Shown in pieces: positions 26,114 through 36,099 of a stretch of 64,000 bases of DNA (positions within the stretch are counted from its first letter, which is position 1; each line of letters opens with the position of its first letter). The DNA is from Shewanella gelidimarina (GTDB taxonomy: Bacteria; Pseudomonadota; Gammaproteobacteria; Enterobacterales; Shewanellaceae). Where the stretch lies: NCBI RefSeq assembly GCF_023283945.1, contig NZ_JAKIKW010000003.1, forward strand, positions 124,001 through 188,000, read 5' to 3'. Position numbers and translations under genes: made by a program. The notes below the pieces were generated by a model. The model saw nothing but the letters and a program-made list of their open reading frames with translations. It did not search any database and had not been told where the DNA came from.

Positions 26114-26974
26114 AATTCGCAATGCGAATCCTTCAATCATTTTTAACCCCCCGCTCCAACCTTCTTTATGCTGCAGATCAAGTAAGATCTTATATTGATG
26201 ATATCTAAAAGGCGCATTTTGAGGCGAAAGATCAAATCGACTTTGCTGGGTAGCAAGTGAGGCGGAGGTGCCATCTCTAGACTGAATATCGAGAACTGGA
26301 ATGGTCAGCTCCGCCAATTGAGCTGCTAGTGCTTGGTTTTGGCTGGGATTGTCATTATAGGGATTGATGATAGCGAGCATATCGGGCATGGGTAGCTTAT
26401 TGTCTTTGAGCAATTCGATGATGATACCGGCGCTGTCGTCACTGCTGATCAACAAGCGTTTGCCCTGAAATTGCTTACCTAGGCTATCGAGCTGCGACAT
26501 AGAACTGATGAAAAAGCTCTGCTGTCGTTGAATATTAAGTGTTTGTTGTTCTTCACTAAAAACCGGCATGGCTTGGTTGCTTTGTTGGCTAAGCTGCTTT
26601 TCCCCCGCGTTGGCGACATGCACTGCTTGTGTGGTGTAATTGGGCATGCCTGGTCTTTGCGGTGGTGTAATGGCTAATGTGGCCCAACCCGCTTTGTTTA
26701 GTTTACGGCGTAAGTAAGCGGTGAAGCCGCCTTCGTCAGGGCTGAGGCCTAATCCAGGAACAATAATCGCTAGCCCTAATTTTTTATTTCCTTGCCAAGG
26801 CCTCAATAGAATAGGGTAATCTTGATCGTCAACTTGGACATAGTTGATTTCGTTTTCTGGCAGGTAATTGAATTTTGATGTCGAGGCTAAAGTGGTAAAA
26901 GAGACTATTGATACGAGTAGAGCAAAGGCGAGCGTAAGTCCGCAAGAGGCAACGCTTAAATGACGATGATACAT
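26090..26974 (-). CDS. DUF3530 family exported protein
   Basis: A 294-residue protein with an N-terminal hydrophobic signal (residues about 10-31). Its body resembles an alpha/beta-hydrolase: AIIVPGLGLSPDEGGF, LATLAITPPQ-type beta-strands and a late IQSRDGTS. The usual GxSxG serine is replaced by ISSDDSAGIII, so enzyme activity is doubtful. DUF3530 is uncharacterised. Confidence 0.85.
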   Translation of the reverse strand: MYHRHLSVASCGLTLAFALLVSIVSFTTLASTSKFNYLPENEINYVQVDDQDYPILLRPWQGNKKLGLAIIVPGLGLSPDEGGFTAYLRRKLNKAGWATLAITPPQRPGMPNYTTQAVHVANAGEKQLSQQSNQAMPVFSEEQQTLNIQRQQSFFISSMSQLDSLGKQFQGKRLLISSDDSAGIIIELLKDNKLPMPDMLAIINPYNDNPSQNQALAAQLAELTIPVLDIQSRDGTSASLATQQSRFDLSPQNAPFRYHQYKILLDLQHKEGWSGGLKMIEGFALRINKAYPNR

Positions 26975-27110
26975 ATGGGAGAAACAACCTTAGGGCACAA
27001 TAGTTGGGGAATAGGTTAATGGTGTCAGCCAGTATATCGTAAATGATAACCGCAGTATAAACCTTGCCCGCTATAATCCTATCTCGCAGAAAATATAGCG
27101 CTAGAAATGA

Positions 27111-27139
27111 AAAAGCCCTACTTTAATAAGCAGGGCTTT
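27111..27139 (-). terminator. Terminator of rapA
   Basis: AAAGCCCT / AGGGCTTT stem with a 12-nt loop; on the minus strand it is followed by a T-run. It lies 25 bp past the rapA stop. Confidence 0.85.
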
Positions 27140-27163
27140 GGTCAGCTGAAGCTAATGATTAGG

Positions 27164-30070
27164 TTAAGCGTGGCTAACTAACACTAAGCGAACCGCATCC
27201 AGCTGTAGCTGGCTGCCATCCAAGTAGCGGTTTAGCTCACTCATTTGTCCACTGAGATGGGTTAACTCTTCCTCACGGATATTTGGGTTAACCGCTTTAA
27301 GTGCTTTTAGTCGCTCAAGTTCACCTGACAGTTGTTGAGTCATTTTCTCACGAGCGCTTTCCGTTAGCAATTTCAGCTCGGCTGCAGCAAAGGTCTCAGC
27401 TTTAGCAAATAACGGATGTAAAATCGCTTGCGATGCGGTGACCAACTTACTGGCAAGATGACGATTAACAGCACTTAATTGTCTATCGAAGCTTTCGTAA
27501 GTCACATTCTCTGACAAGTTATTACCATTCTTATCGAGCAAGATACGAATAGGTGTCGGCGGTAAATAACGATAAAGCTGGCTCGATTTTGGTGCAGAAG
27601 CATCAGCCATATAGATAAGCTCTAAGAAAATAGTACCAGCGGGTAATGCTTTGTTCTTTAGCACTGCCACACTTGTGGTTCCGGTTTCTGACGAGGTGAT
27701 TAAATCTAGCCCGGTCTGCACTATCGGGTGTTCCTGAGTGATTAAGGCGATATCATCTCGAGATAGTGCGATATCACGATCGAAGGTGACCGTAATGCCA
27801 TCTTCTGGCAAACCTGGATAAGTTGGGAACATCATATGTTCACTTGGGCGCAGCACAATGGCATTTTCGCCACTGTCTTCTTGTTCAACACCAATGATGT
27901 CCCATAGACGAATTACCGAACCGATTAAGTGAGTATCTCCATCTCTTGCCGCCAAGCTTTCAACCAGTTTGTTTGCTCGTTCGCCGCCATGAGAGTTAAT
28001 CTCAAGCAGTTTATCGCGACCTTGCTCCATGGCCACTTTAAGCTCTTGATAACGCACCTTGGTGTTTTCGAGCAAAGTCTCAAGAATAGATTCATCGCTA
28101 TTGACTAAGGTTTCGAGCAACTCGGCTGCAAATTCACCAAATAGAATGTGTCCACTTGGACAAGTACACTCAAAGGCGTTTAGCCCTTGGTGATACCACT
28201 GCATTAAACGTTCTTGAGCGGTACCGGCTAAATAAGGCAGATGGATTTCAACGTCATTCTTTTGCCCGATACGATCGAGACGACCAATGCGTTGCTCAAG
28301 CAGATCCGGGTTAAGCGGTAAATCAAATAAGACTAAGTTGCTGGCAAACTGGAAGTTACGACCTTCTGAACCAATCTCACTACAGATCAATGCCTGTGCT
28401 CCACCGGTTTCTTGGGCGAAGTATGCGCCGGCTTTATCGCGTTCGATAATCGACATGCCTTCGTGGAATACAGTCGCTTGAATACCTTCACGGGTACGCA
28501 ATGCTTCTTCCAAGCTCAAGGCTGTTTCAGCTTGGCTGGCGATAATCAGCACTTTTTTGCTGCGATTAGTCTTAAGGAAATCAATTAACCAATCAACACG
28601 AGGATCAAACTTCCACCAACTGGCACTGGCACTGTCAAAATCGTGGTAGATTTTTTCAGGGCTGAGCACTTGTCTCACTTTGGCATTAGTGTCTAAGTGT
28701 TTGTTCATCATTTCGCTAACGCGAGAAGCGGTAACGTATTGTTCTGGCATCGTCTGCGGATGAATATGCAGGTTACGTGTTGGGAAACCTTTTACCGACG
28801 CACGACTGTTACGGTATAGCACGCGGCCAGTACCATGACGGTCAAGTAGCTCTTGCAGCAGCTCTTCACGGGCTTGATGACGCTTATCGTCGCTCGCGCT
28901 CTCGTCTTGAATAAGGCTAATGCTGTCACTGATATCTTTTTCAGATAACAACTCTGTTAGGCTGGCAATGGCATCACTTGAAAGAGCATCTCCACTGGCT
29001 AATCCCTCTGCAGCGGTGGCGACATCTTTATAGCTCTCTTCCTCTTTTAAGAAAGAGGGATAGTCATAAAAACGATCCGGATCGAGTAAACGCAGACGAG
29101 CAAAGTGACTCTGGTGACCTAATTGATCTGGGGTTGCAGTCAGCAGTAACACGCCCGGAACCACTTCACTTAAGGCTTCAACAACCTTATAAGCACGGCT
29201 TGGTGCATCTTCAGACCACTCTAAATGGTGAGCTTCATCTACAACCATTAAGTCCCAGTCAGCATCTAATGCTTGCTCTAACCGTTTTTTCTTACGTAAT
29301 AGTTCGAGTGAGCAAATCACTAATTGTTCAGTATAGAAAGGGTTGTCGTTATCAGCATAAGCCTCAACACAACGGTCTTCGTCGAAAACAGAAAAACGCA
29401 AGTTAAAGCGGCGCAGCATCTCAACAAGCCATTGGTGGCGTAATGTATCCGGCACAATAACCAAAATACGTTCAGCGCGGCCAGTCAGCAGTTGTTGATG
29501 AATGATCAAACCCGCTTCAATGGTTTTACCCAGACCCACTTCATCGGCTAGTAATACGCGCGGCGCAAAACGTCGACCCACTTCATGAGCAATCCACTGT
29601 TGATGTGGGATCAGTCCAACTCTTGGCCCTTGTAATCCAAGTAGATCGGATGTCGCCAATTTATTTCTGAGTAACTGACACTGATAGCGCACACCGAAAC
29701 GGTCCATGCGGTCAATTTGACCTGCAAATAGACGGTCTTGCGGTTTATTAAAACGAATATTGTGATTAAGTAACGTTTCACGCAGGCTAACTTGCTCGCC
29801 GGTTTCGTTATGAGTGCCGTGGTAGGTAATAAGGTTATCTTTTTCTTCAACTTCAGTGACGGTTAAGCTCCATTCGTCATGGCTCTCAACTTTATCGCCT
29901 GGATTGAAGATAACGCGTGTTAGCGGGGCTTCTGAACGAGAAAACAATCTATTCTCGCCAGTCGCAGAAAAAAGTACAGTGACCATACGGCCTTCCATAC
30001 CGACGACTGTACCCAAACCTAATTCAGATTCGGTATCGCTGATCCAGCGTTGACCTAGGGAAAACGGCAT
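27164..30070 (-). CDS. rapA: RNA polymerase-associated ATPase RapA
   Basis: A 968-residue SWI2/SNF2 ATPase that binds RNA polymerase and aids its recycling. N-terminal Tudor-like segment ([20 protein letters not shown]), Walker A DEVGLGKT near residue 180, [18 protein letters not shown], and helicase motif [13 protein letters not shown] are all present, in the full length usual for the family. The start ATG 30070 has only a weak site (GAGAATTTTAA). It has a single-gene layout with its own terminator. Confidence 0.97.
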   Translation of the reverse strand: MPFSLGQRWISDTESELGLGTVVGMEGRMVTVLFSATGENRLFSRSEAPLTRVIFNPGDKVESHDEWSLTVTEVEEKDNLITYHGTHNETGEQVSLRETLLNHNIRFNKPQDRLFAGQIDRMDRFGVRYQCQLLRNKLATSDLLGLQGPRVGLIPHQQWIAHEVGRRFAPRVLLADEVGLGKTIEAGLIIHQQLLTGRAERILVIVPDTLRHQWLVEMLRRFNLRFSVFDEDRCVEAYADNDNPFYTEQLVICSLELLRKKKRLEQALDADWDLMVVDEAHHLEWSEDAPSRAYKVVEALSEVVPGVLLLTATPDQLGHQSHFARLRLLDPDRFYDYPSFLKEEESYKDVATAAEGLASGDALSSDAIASLTELLSEKDISDSISLIQDESASDDKRHQAREELLQELLDRHGTGRVLYRNSRASVKGFPTRNLHIHPQTMPEQYVTASRVSEMMNKHLDTNAKVRQVLSPEKIYHDFDSASASWWKFDPRVDWLIDFLKTNRSKKVLIIASQAETALSLEEALRTREGIQATVFHEGMSIIERDKAGAYFAQETGGAQALICSEIGSEGRNFQFASNLVLFDLPLNPDLLEQRIGRLDRIGQKNDVEIHLPYLAGTAQERLMQWYHQGLNAFECTCPSGHILFGEFAAELLETLVNSDESILETLLENTKVRYQELKVAMEQGRDKLLEINSHGGERANKLVESLAARDGDTHLIGSVIRLWDIIGVEQEDSGENAIVLRPSEHMMFPTYPGLPEDGITVTFDRDIALSRDDIALITQEHPIVQTGLDLITSSETGTTSVAVLKNKALPAGTIFLELIYMADASAPKSSQLYRYLPPTPIRILLDKNGNNLSENVTYESFDRQLSAVNRHLASKLVTASQAILHPLFAKAETFAAAELKLLTESAREKMTQQLSGELERLKALKAVNPNIREEELTHLSGQMSELNRYLDGSQLQLDAVRLVLVSHA

Positions 30071-30400
30071 TTAAAATTCTCATATACTGGGTGAATCACA
30101 AGGGGGCGCGTATGTTATAACAATCCCACACATTTTGAAATTGAACCTACTAATATTAGCTTAATTCTGTTGACGATAGATTATAAATCATTCAGTTGAA
30201 TATGAGTATTTTTCTGTGTCATCAAGTTGTCACATTATAGCGATAATCATGAAACCTTAGCTTACGATTAAAAACCGTACGAGGGCATTGAAGCTTGGCT
30301 ATATTGGTGGCAGTATGAAATGAACGAAATATAACCAATATCGACCATAAAGGAGCTTAATTTATCTCGTAATCAAAACTAATGCACAATTGGAGGCGCC
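30071..30400. other. 330-bp divergent region between rapA and PhoH
   Basis: No gene seen. AT-rich with several T/A runs; it should carry the promoters of both divergent genes. I could not assign clear -10 and -35 boxes. Confidence 0.4.
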
Positions 30401-31795
30401 ATGGAACAAGACGACAGAAAGTTGTTTGTACTGGATACCAACGTATTACTGCATGAACCTTTGGCTATTTACTCATTTAAGGAGCATGACGTAGTCGTAC
30501 CAATGACGGTTCTAGAAGAACTGGATCTGATTAAGGACAGAAAGCGAGACGTTAGCCGCGATGCAAGGGTCGCGATTAGAGCATTAGAAGACATTTTGGG
30601 CGGTAAGACTACGCCAGAAGAGATAGTTAAAGGGGTGCCGCTACCTAGGCGAGAAGATCATAGTGATGCTAATGGCACTTTATCGATTTTCCCTGACCAT
30701 CAAATTGAATTTACGATGGGCAGCATGCCGGGTGACAGTAACGATAACCGCATTATTAATACCGCACTATACCTACAAGAACAGCATAAACCTCGCAGTG
30801 TGGTCCTCGTCACCAAAGACATCAATATGCGCTTAAAAGCGAAAGGCGCAGGCATTCAATTGGTTGAAGACTACCGCACTGACCAATTAATTGACGACAT
30901 CCGCTTTTTAACCAAAGGCTTTCACAAGTTTGATGGCGACTTTTGGCAACATACCGATGATGTCACCACCGAAAGTAATGGTCGCCATACGGTGCATAAG
31001 GTGCCTATCGATAAACTCGGTGATGATATTTTCTACACCAATCAATACCTGTTGGATGAAGGTAAAGAGTTCTGTGGCCGCATTATCGAGAAAACCGCAA
31101 CCGAGTTGAAGTTTTTAGATCTCGGACAAGAACGATTGATGAACCTCAATGCATGGGGGATTAGGCCGAAAAATATTTATCAAGGCATGGCGTTACAGGC
31201 ATTACTGGATCCAGACATTGATCTGGTGATCTTAACCGGCCCAGCTGGCTGTGGTAAAACCTTACTGGCGATGGCCGCTGCGCTGGAGATGGTGGTGGAA
31301 CGGGGTAAGTATGACAAAATTATCGTCACCCGAAACACGCCTGAAATTGCCGAGTCGATAGGGTTTTTACCTGGCACGGAAGAGGAGAAGATGACGCCTT
31401 GGTTAGCCGCGATTACCGATACCTTAGAGGTGTTGCATAAAAATGATGTTAACCCCAGTGGCAGCATGAACTACATCATGGACAAGGCCAATATTCAGTT
31501 TAAATCAATTAACTTTATGCGTGGTCGTTCTATTCAAAACTCTGTGGTGCTGCTGGATGAGTGTCAAAACTTAACCGCGTCACAGATCAAAACCATGATC
31601 ACGCGGATGGGAGAGGGGACTAAAATGATTTGTAGCGGTAATTTGGCGCAGATAGATTCAAATTATTTAACTGCGGTTACCTCTGGTCTCACCTATATTG
31701 TCGAGCGTTTTAAGGATTTTGATGGTAGCGCTAACATTTATTTAAACGGTGTTGTACGCTCTCGATTGGCGGAGTTTGCTGAAGAAAACCTATAA
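30401..31795 (+). CDS. PIN-PhoH family ATPase/ribonuclease
   Basis: A 464-residue cytosolic protein with an N-terminal PIN nuclease-like domain (about 1-150: FVLDTNVLLHEPLAI, MTVLEELDLIK, LVTKDINMRLKAK) and a C-terminal PhoH ATPase (about 250-460) with Walker A GPAGCGKT (280-287) and VVLLDECQN. This is the PhoH2-type fusion linked to RNA unwinding and cleavage. GGAGG precedes ATG 30401. The TAA stop lies inside the left end of a MITE-like element. Confidence 0.95.
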   Translation: MEQDDRKLFVLDTNVLLHEPLAIYSFKEHDVVVPMTVLEELDLIKDRKRDVSRDARVAIRALEDILGGKTTPEEIVKGVPLPRREDHSDANGTLSIFPDHQIEFTMGSMPGDSNDNRIINTALYLQEQHKPRSVVLVTKDINMRLKAKGAGIQLVEDYRTDQLIDDIRFLTKGFHKFDGDFWQHTDDVTTESNGRHTVHKVPIDKLGDDIFYTNQYLLDEGKEFCGRIIEKTATELKFLDLGQERLMNLNAWGIRPKNIYQGMALQALLDPDIDLVILTGPAGCGKTLLAMAAALEMVVERGKYDKIIVTRNTPEIAESIGFLPGTEEEKMTPWLAAITDTLEVLHKNDVNPSGSMNYIMDKANIQFKSINFMRGRSIQNSVVLLDECQNLTASQIKTMITRMGEGTKMICSGNLAQIDSNYLTAVTSGLTYIVERFKDFDGSANIYLNGVVRSRLAEFAEENL

Positions 31796-32061
31796 TACCA
31801 ATTGCATTAAAAGTTTGATCATTCAGCGGGAATTCAAAGCCCTGTAGGCAAGATGGGGGATTGAAGCTAATAGTTATTCTATATCAAAAGCCCACAGCGA
31901 AGCTTAAAGGGCTTTCAACCCCGCACTACGTGAGCGACTCAGACTTTCCACTTCTGCTTTGCATTGGCTTAAAAGGGAATAACCATTTCTTCACCAATGC
32001 GCCTTGAATTGAAAAGTCTGAGGCGCTCTGAATTGGTCAAATACTTAATGTAATTGTTATA
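31791..32061. mobile_element. MITE-like element with about 35-bp inverted ends
   Basis: A 271-bp non-coding element. Its left end TATAATACCAATTGCATTAA and, inverted, its right end TATAACAATTACATTAAG match over about 35 bp with small gaps; both continue through a TTTGA-CCAATTCAG-type block. TATA at each outer edge may be a target duplication. It carries no ORF of note. The right half is wording I recognise as common in Shewanella intergenic repeats. Confidence 0.75.
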
Positions 32062-32100
32062 AGATCCACAAGGCGATTTAACGTCAATAATTGTAAACTC

Positions 32101-32128
32101 AAAGGCCTCACTTATATTGAGGCCTTTT
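32101..32128 (+). terminator. Probable original terminator of PhoH, displaced
   Basis: AAAGGCCTCA / TGAGGCCTTT, 7-nt loop, then TCT. It is 305 bp beyond the PhoH stop, on the far side of the MITE. Confidence 0.8.
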
Positions 32129-32277
32129 CTCCACTTATTCGTTACATTTTAAGCTAATATAGAGTATTCCAATCAGCTATCTTCCTGATACTATTGGCCA
32201 GCATGCCAAGATAAACGTTGTTTAGGCATTGGCACTCACGATTATGCATTTCGCTTGAGCATTACCAAGGGTTGTAA

Positions 32278-35200
32278 ATGAAACCGACTGATCCGGCTCC
32301 TCAGCTAAAGTCACAGATACAAAAAAATTATAGTAGGGCTGTTTTTTACACTTACATCGGTGTAATTATCATGGCCTTGGTGACTGCTTGGTTCTTTTTT
32401 GAAAGACAAAAAACACAAGTGATGGAGCAGCGTGAAGAGCTTGTTGAGCGTCACGTACTACAAATTGACTTGCTACTGGAATCGAGTATTAGAGCGGTAA
32501 AGAGTCTGCGCAATGTCGCCATTGACCATTTAAGGTTGGGTGAACTGGTGCGTAAAGACCGCTTACCCCAGTATGAAAAATTTAATGAAAGTGGTCAGTT
32601 TTTTACACTCGAACCGAGTTATGCCCACAGTGGTGAACCGTTTACTAGCATGGGGCGGATCACTGGTGCAGGCTCTCTTAACGGCCGCAGTGATAAGTTC
32701 TATCAAGAACTGGAAATGCTGTTTGAGTTATCGCTGTCATTCCCGGTTGCGACGCAAGCCGCGCCCAAAGCCTCATCCATCTATTACATCTCTAAACGTC
32801 GAATAATGTCCTATTATCCGTGGCCATCGGATGATCAACGTTTTCGCGATGAACTGCTCAATAAAAAGCAGTTCCAGTTAGTCACCCCAGCGATGAATCC
32901 GCAGCGCAGTATTGCATGGAGTCCGGCCTATGTTGAGCCTGCTGAAAAGGGCTTGCTAACCACTCTAGGCGTGCCTATTTATCTCGAAGATGAGTTTATT
33001 GGATCAATCAACTTAGATATGACCTTATCTTCATTAGCCAAGCAGATCCGTCTCTATTTCAAAATGCCGGGTACGGTAATTTTACTGGATCAGGACAATA
33101 ATATTTTGTCCCATAGCGATATCGACACCTCGGACTTTAGTCGGGTTTACCATATCAGCCAAAAGATCCCTTCTGAGTTGCACTCGATCCCAGAGTCTGA
33201 ACTGTTTGATGCCCATGAAGGTATTATCCGTAATGGCTATTACATTCACTCTGTAGCGTTAAATAATGCACCTTGGCGACTGCTGTATCTGCAAGATGTG
33301 GATGATCTGTTTAAAGATTCATGGGAAAAACTTGAACTGTCATTTGTGTTGGTGGTGATGGCGTTATCCATTTTGGTTACGATTGTGCATTGGCAGACAC
33401 GTCGCTCGTTCGTTAACCCTGCCACTAGGCTACTCACGCACTTAGAAGAGTGCTCGGCGGAGCCGATAAAGCCACCGGAGAAGATCACCGAAGGCTGGGC
33501 CCCCTGGTTCCAGCTCGTGAGTCGGATTTTTGAAGAGAACAAACAATATACCCGACATCTAGCAGAACAAAACCGGCGACTCGACAAGCAAGTTGCTCAG
33601 CGTACAGAGCGACTCAAAGAGACCACCGAGCGGCGTGAGCAAGAGTATGCGTTATTACGTTCATTACTGGACTCGATCCCCGAAGCTATTGTGTTTAAAG
33701 ATAAAGAGGGTCGTTACTTAGGGTGTAATAAATCTGCCGAGCGCATGCTTGGTTACACCGAAAATGAGATCATAGGCCAGTACGCTGATGCGCTCATACC
33801 CAACGAGCAAGCGGTGCGTATTCGCGCCGAAGATGAACGCGTCCTCGCCAACCGCGTGCCACTGCGTTACCAAGAAAAAGTGGATCTGGCAGGTAAACCA
33901 GTACTGCTTGATACGTTAAAAATTCCATTCTATAACCGCCGTGATGAGCTGTTAGGATTGATTGCAGTATGGCGTGATGTTACCCGCGAGTATGAATCAG
34001 CTGAGCAGTTACGTTTGTCTGAAGAGCGTTATCATCTTGCGATGGACGCAGTAGAGGATGGCCTCTGGGATTGGTATTTAGATTCAGAGCAAATTATTTG
34101 TAATCCAGCGTATTACTCAATGCTCGGTTATAAGAGCAATGAGTTTCCTGCGTTAGTCTCTACAATCGATGAGCTTATTCACCCAGATGACCGTTTACGG
34201 GTAGAAGAGCATCGTAACGAGTACCTGAGCAATCCCGTGGGCACTTATGATATTGAATTTAGAATGCTCGGTAAAAATGGTGAGTACCATTGGTTGCTAT
34301 CCCGTGGTCGAGTGGTCGAATTTACTGCGACTAATCAACCTAAGCGTATGGTCGGAACCCATAAAGATATTACCCGCCATAAGCGCAATGAAGGCGCCAT
34401 GCTTGAAGCTAAACAAGACGCTGAAATGGCAAACCTTTATAAGAGTGAATTCTTGGCCAACATGAGCCACGAGATCCGTACACCGATGAATGCGATTATT
34501 GGTATGTTGCAATTGGCGCAGCGCACATCGCTCACGGTTCAGCAGAAAGATTACCTTGAAAAAGCCGGTTTTTCAGCCCATTCATTACTGCGGATCATCA
34601 ACGATATTCTCGATTTCTCTAAAATTGAGGCCGGTAAGCTTGAACTTGAGCGGGTAGGATTCCCACTCGATAAAGTGCTCGACCATGCGTTGGATCTTAA
34701 TGCGCTAAAAGCGCAAGAAAAGGGTGTCGAGCTACTGTTATACGCGCCGGTCACTGCAGGGTTAATACTTGAGGGCGATCCACTGCGTCTTGGGCAAGTG
34801 TTGATTAACATGCTGTCTAACGCGGTTAAGTTCACCCAGTCAGGTGAAATTGAGCTTGGCTGTGAAGATGTCGGTGAACGAGATCATCGCATTACGCTTA
34901 AATTCTGGGTACGTGATACTGGTATCGGGATCAGCAAAGAGCAGCAAGCCATTTTGTTTGACGCCTTTGCCCAAGCTGATGGTTCAACCACCCGTAAGTA
35001 CGGTGGTACGGGTCTAGGCTTGTCTATCAGTAAGCACTTAGTGTCAATGATGGGCGGCACCATGCAAGTTGAAAGTGAGATGGGGGTGGGCAGTACCTTT
35101 AGTTTCACCATCAGCTTTGAGATTGCCGAAGAAGCCGAAGTGTTGCCATTTGTGGTGCCTGCAACCGTAGGCAGCTTGAAGACCTTAGTTATTGACGATA

Positions 35201-35982
35201 ACCCGACGGCGTTACAGATCTACTCAAGCGTGATGCGAGATTTTCACTTCTCTGTTGATACTGCCGCCAGTGGCCCTGAAGGCTTATATAAATTAAGTAA
35301 GAATCCAGTCGATTTATTGCTGCTTGATTGGATGATGCCAGAGATGGATGGCATTGAGGTGATTAAAGAGATCGACGCCATGGTGGCAGAAGGCAAGCTG
35401 GCTAAGCGGCCAGTGATCATCATGATGACAGCCTATACGGCAGAGCCGATGCATAAGGATATTGAAGGTGCTAATGTGTTTGCACTGCTGCAAAAGCCCT
35501 TTAAAGCGTCATCTTTGTTTGACGAAATCATCTCGGCATTCTCTGACGAACCCAGTCTAAATCCGCTACCAGAGGCGAGTGAAGAAGAATCAGACAAAGA
35601 CGCTGGCTACATATTGTTAGTTGAAGATAACTTTATTAATCAACAGGTCGCCACTGAACTGCTCAAGAGTGCAGGTTATACGGTAGATGTGGCTGAAAAT
35701 GGTCAAATCGCCTTAGAGATGATTGATGCGGCAAATTACGATGCTGTCCTTATGGATATACAGATGCCAGTGATGGATGGTTTAACCGCCACCAAAGAAC
35801 TGCGCAAACGTTATTCTGCATCAGAACTGCCCGTTATCGCGATGACGGCCCACGCTATGTCTGGTGATAGAGAAAAGAGTTTATCAGCAGGGATGAATGC
35901 ACATATCACTAAACCTATTGTGCTTAACGAGTTATTTGAAACCATCAGTTATTGGATTAATGAATGTGGTAGAAAATCATAA
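32278..35982 (+). CDS. Hybrid sensor histidine kinase with two PAS and two receiver domains
   Basis: A 1234-residue membrane kinase. TM1 is about 19-40, then a large periplasmic sensor (to about 355) of the dCACHE type, TM2 about 356-377, a coiled coil, two PAS domains (about 455-580 and 585-705), HisKA with H731 in MSHEIRTPMN, an ATPase domain with GGTGLGLSI, and two receivers with D1017 (LLLDWMMPEMDG) and D1160 (VLMDIQMPVMDG). No Hpt domain is present, so a separate phosphotransfer partner is expected. AAGGG precedes the ATG. It is a lone gene. Confidence 0.93.
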   Translation: MKPTDPAPQLKSQIQKNYSRAVFYTYIGVIIMALVTAWFFFERQKTQVMEQREELVERHVLQIDLLLESSIRAVKSLRNVAIDHLRLGELVRKDRLPQYEKFNESGQFFTLEPSYAHSGEPFTSMGRITGAGSLNGRSDKFYQELEMLFELSLSFPVATQAAPKASSIYYISKRRIMSYYPWPSDDQRFRDELLNKKQFQLVTPAMNPQRSIAWSPAYVEPAEKGLLTTLGVPIYLEDEFIGSINLDMTLSSLAKQIRLYFKMPGTVILLDQDNNILSHSDIDTSDFSRVYHISQKIPSELHSIPESELFDAHEGIIRNGYYIHSVALNNAPWRLLYLQDVDDLFKDSWEKLELSFVLVVMALSILVTIVHWQTRRSFVNPATRLLTHLEECSAEPIKPPEKITEGWAPWFQLVSRIFEENKQYTRHLAEQNRRLDKQVAQRTERLKETTERREQEYALLRSLLDSIPEAIVFKDKEGRYLGCNKSAERMLGYTENEIIGQYADALIPNEQAVRIRAEDERVLANRVPLRYQEKVDLAGKPVLLDTLKIPFYNRRDELLGLIAVWRDVTREYESAEQLRLSEERYHLAMDAVEDGLWDWYLDSEQIICNPAYYSMLGYKSNEFPALVSTIDELIHPDDRLRVEEHRNEYLSNPVGTYDIEFRMLGKNGEYHWLLSRGRVVEFTATNQPKRMVGTHKDITRHKRNEGAMLEAKQDAEMANLYKSEFLANMSHEIRTPMNAIIGMLQLAQRTSLTVQQKDYLEKAGFSAHSLLRIINDILDFSKIEAGKLELERVGFPLDKVLDHALDLNALKAQEKGVELLLYAPVTAGLILEGDPLRLGQVLINMLSNAVKFTQSGEIELGCEDVGERDHRITLKFWVRDTGIGISKEQQAILFDAFAQADGSTTRKYGGTGLGLSISKHLVSMMGGTMQVESEMGVGSTFSFTISFEIAEEAEVLPFVVPATVGSLKTLVIDDNPTALQIYSSVMRDFHFSVDTAASGPEGLYKLSKNPVDLLLLDWMMPEMDGIEVIKEIDAMVAEGKLAKRPVIIMMTAYTAEPMHKDIEGANVFALLQKPFKASSLFDEIISAFSDEPSLNPLPEASEEESDKDAGYILLVEDNFINQQVATELLKSAGYTVDVAENGQIALEMIDAANYDAVLMDIQMPVMDGLTATKELRKRYSASELPVIAMTAHAMSGDREKSLSAGMNAHITKPIVLNELFETISYWINECGRKS

Positions 35983-36002
35983 TCGGCTTGATAATTTTTC
36001 AT

Positions 36003-36032
36003 ATAGGCTTGCTATAGTGCAAGCCTATTTAT
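36003..36032 (+). terminator. Terminator of the hybrid kinase gene
   Basis: ATAGGCTTGC / GCAAGCCTAT stem, 6-nt loop, then TTATT. Confidence 0.8.
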
Positions 36033-36054
36033 TAAGCTAACCAATAATAAAGAT

Positions 36055-36072
36055 TATTGTATCGATACAATA
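36055..36072. promoter_or_regulatory. Perfect 18-bp palindrome before the metalloprotease gene
   Basis: TATTGTATC and GATACAATA are exact inverted repeats with no spacer, 27 bp before the ATG. Its size and position fit an operator for a dimeric repressor of the TetR or GntR type; the regulator is not identified. Confidence 0.5.
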
Positions 36073-36099
36073 GCGAATAATAAGGCTCAAGGAGAGACC

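Noticed and set aside
32225..32256. Possible sigma-54 promoter before the hybrid kinase
   Set aside because: TGGCAC is present but the GG-to-GC spacing does not fit -24/-12.
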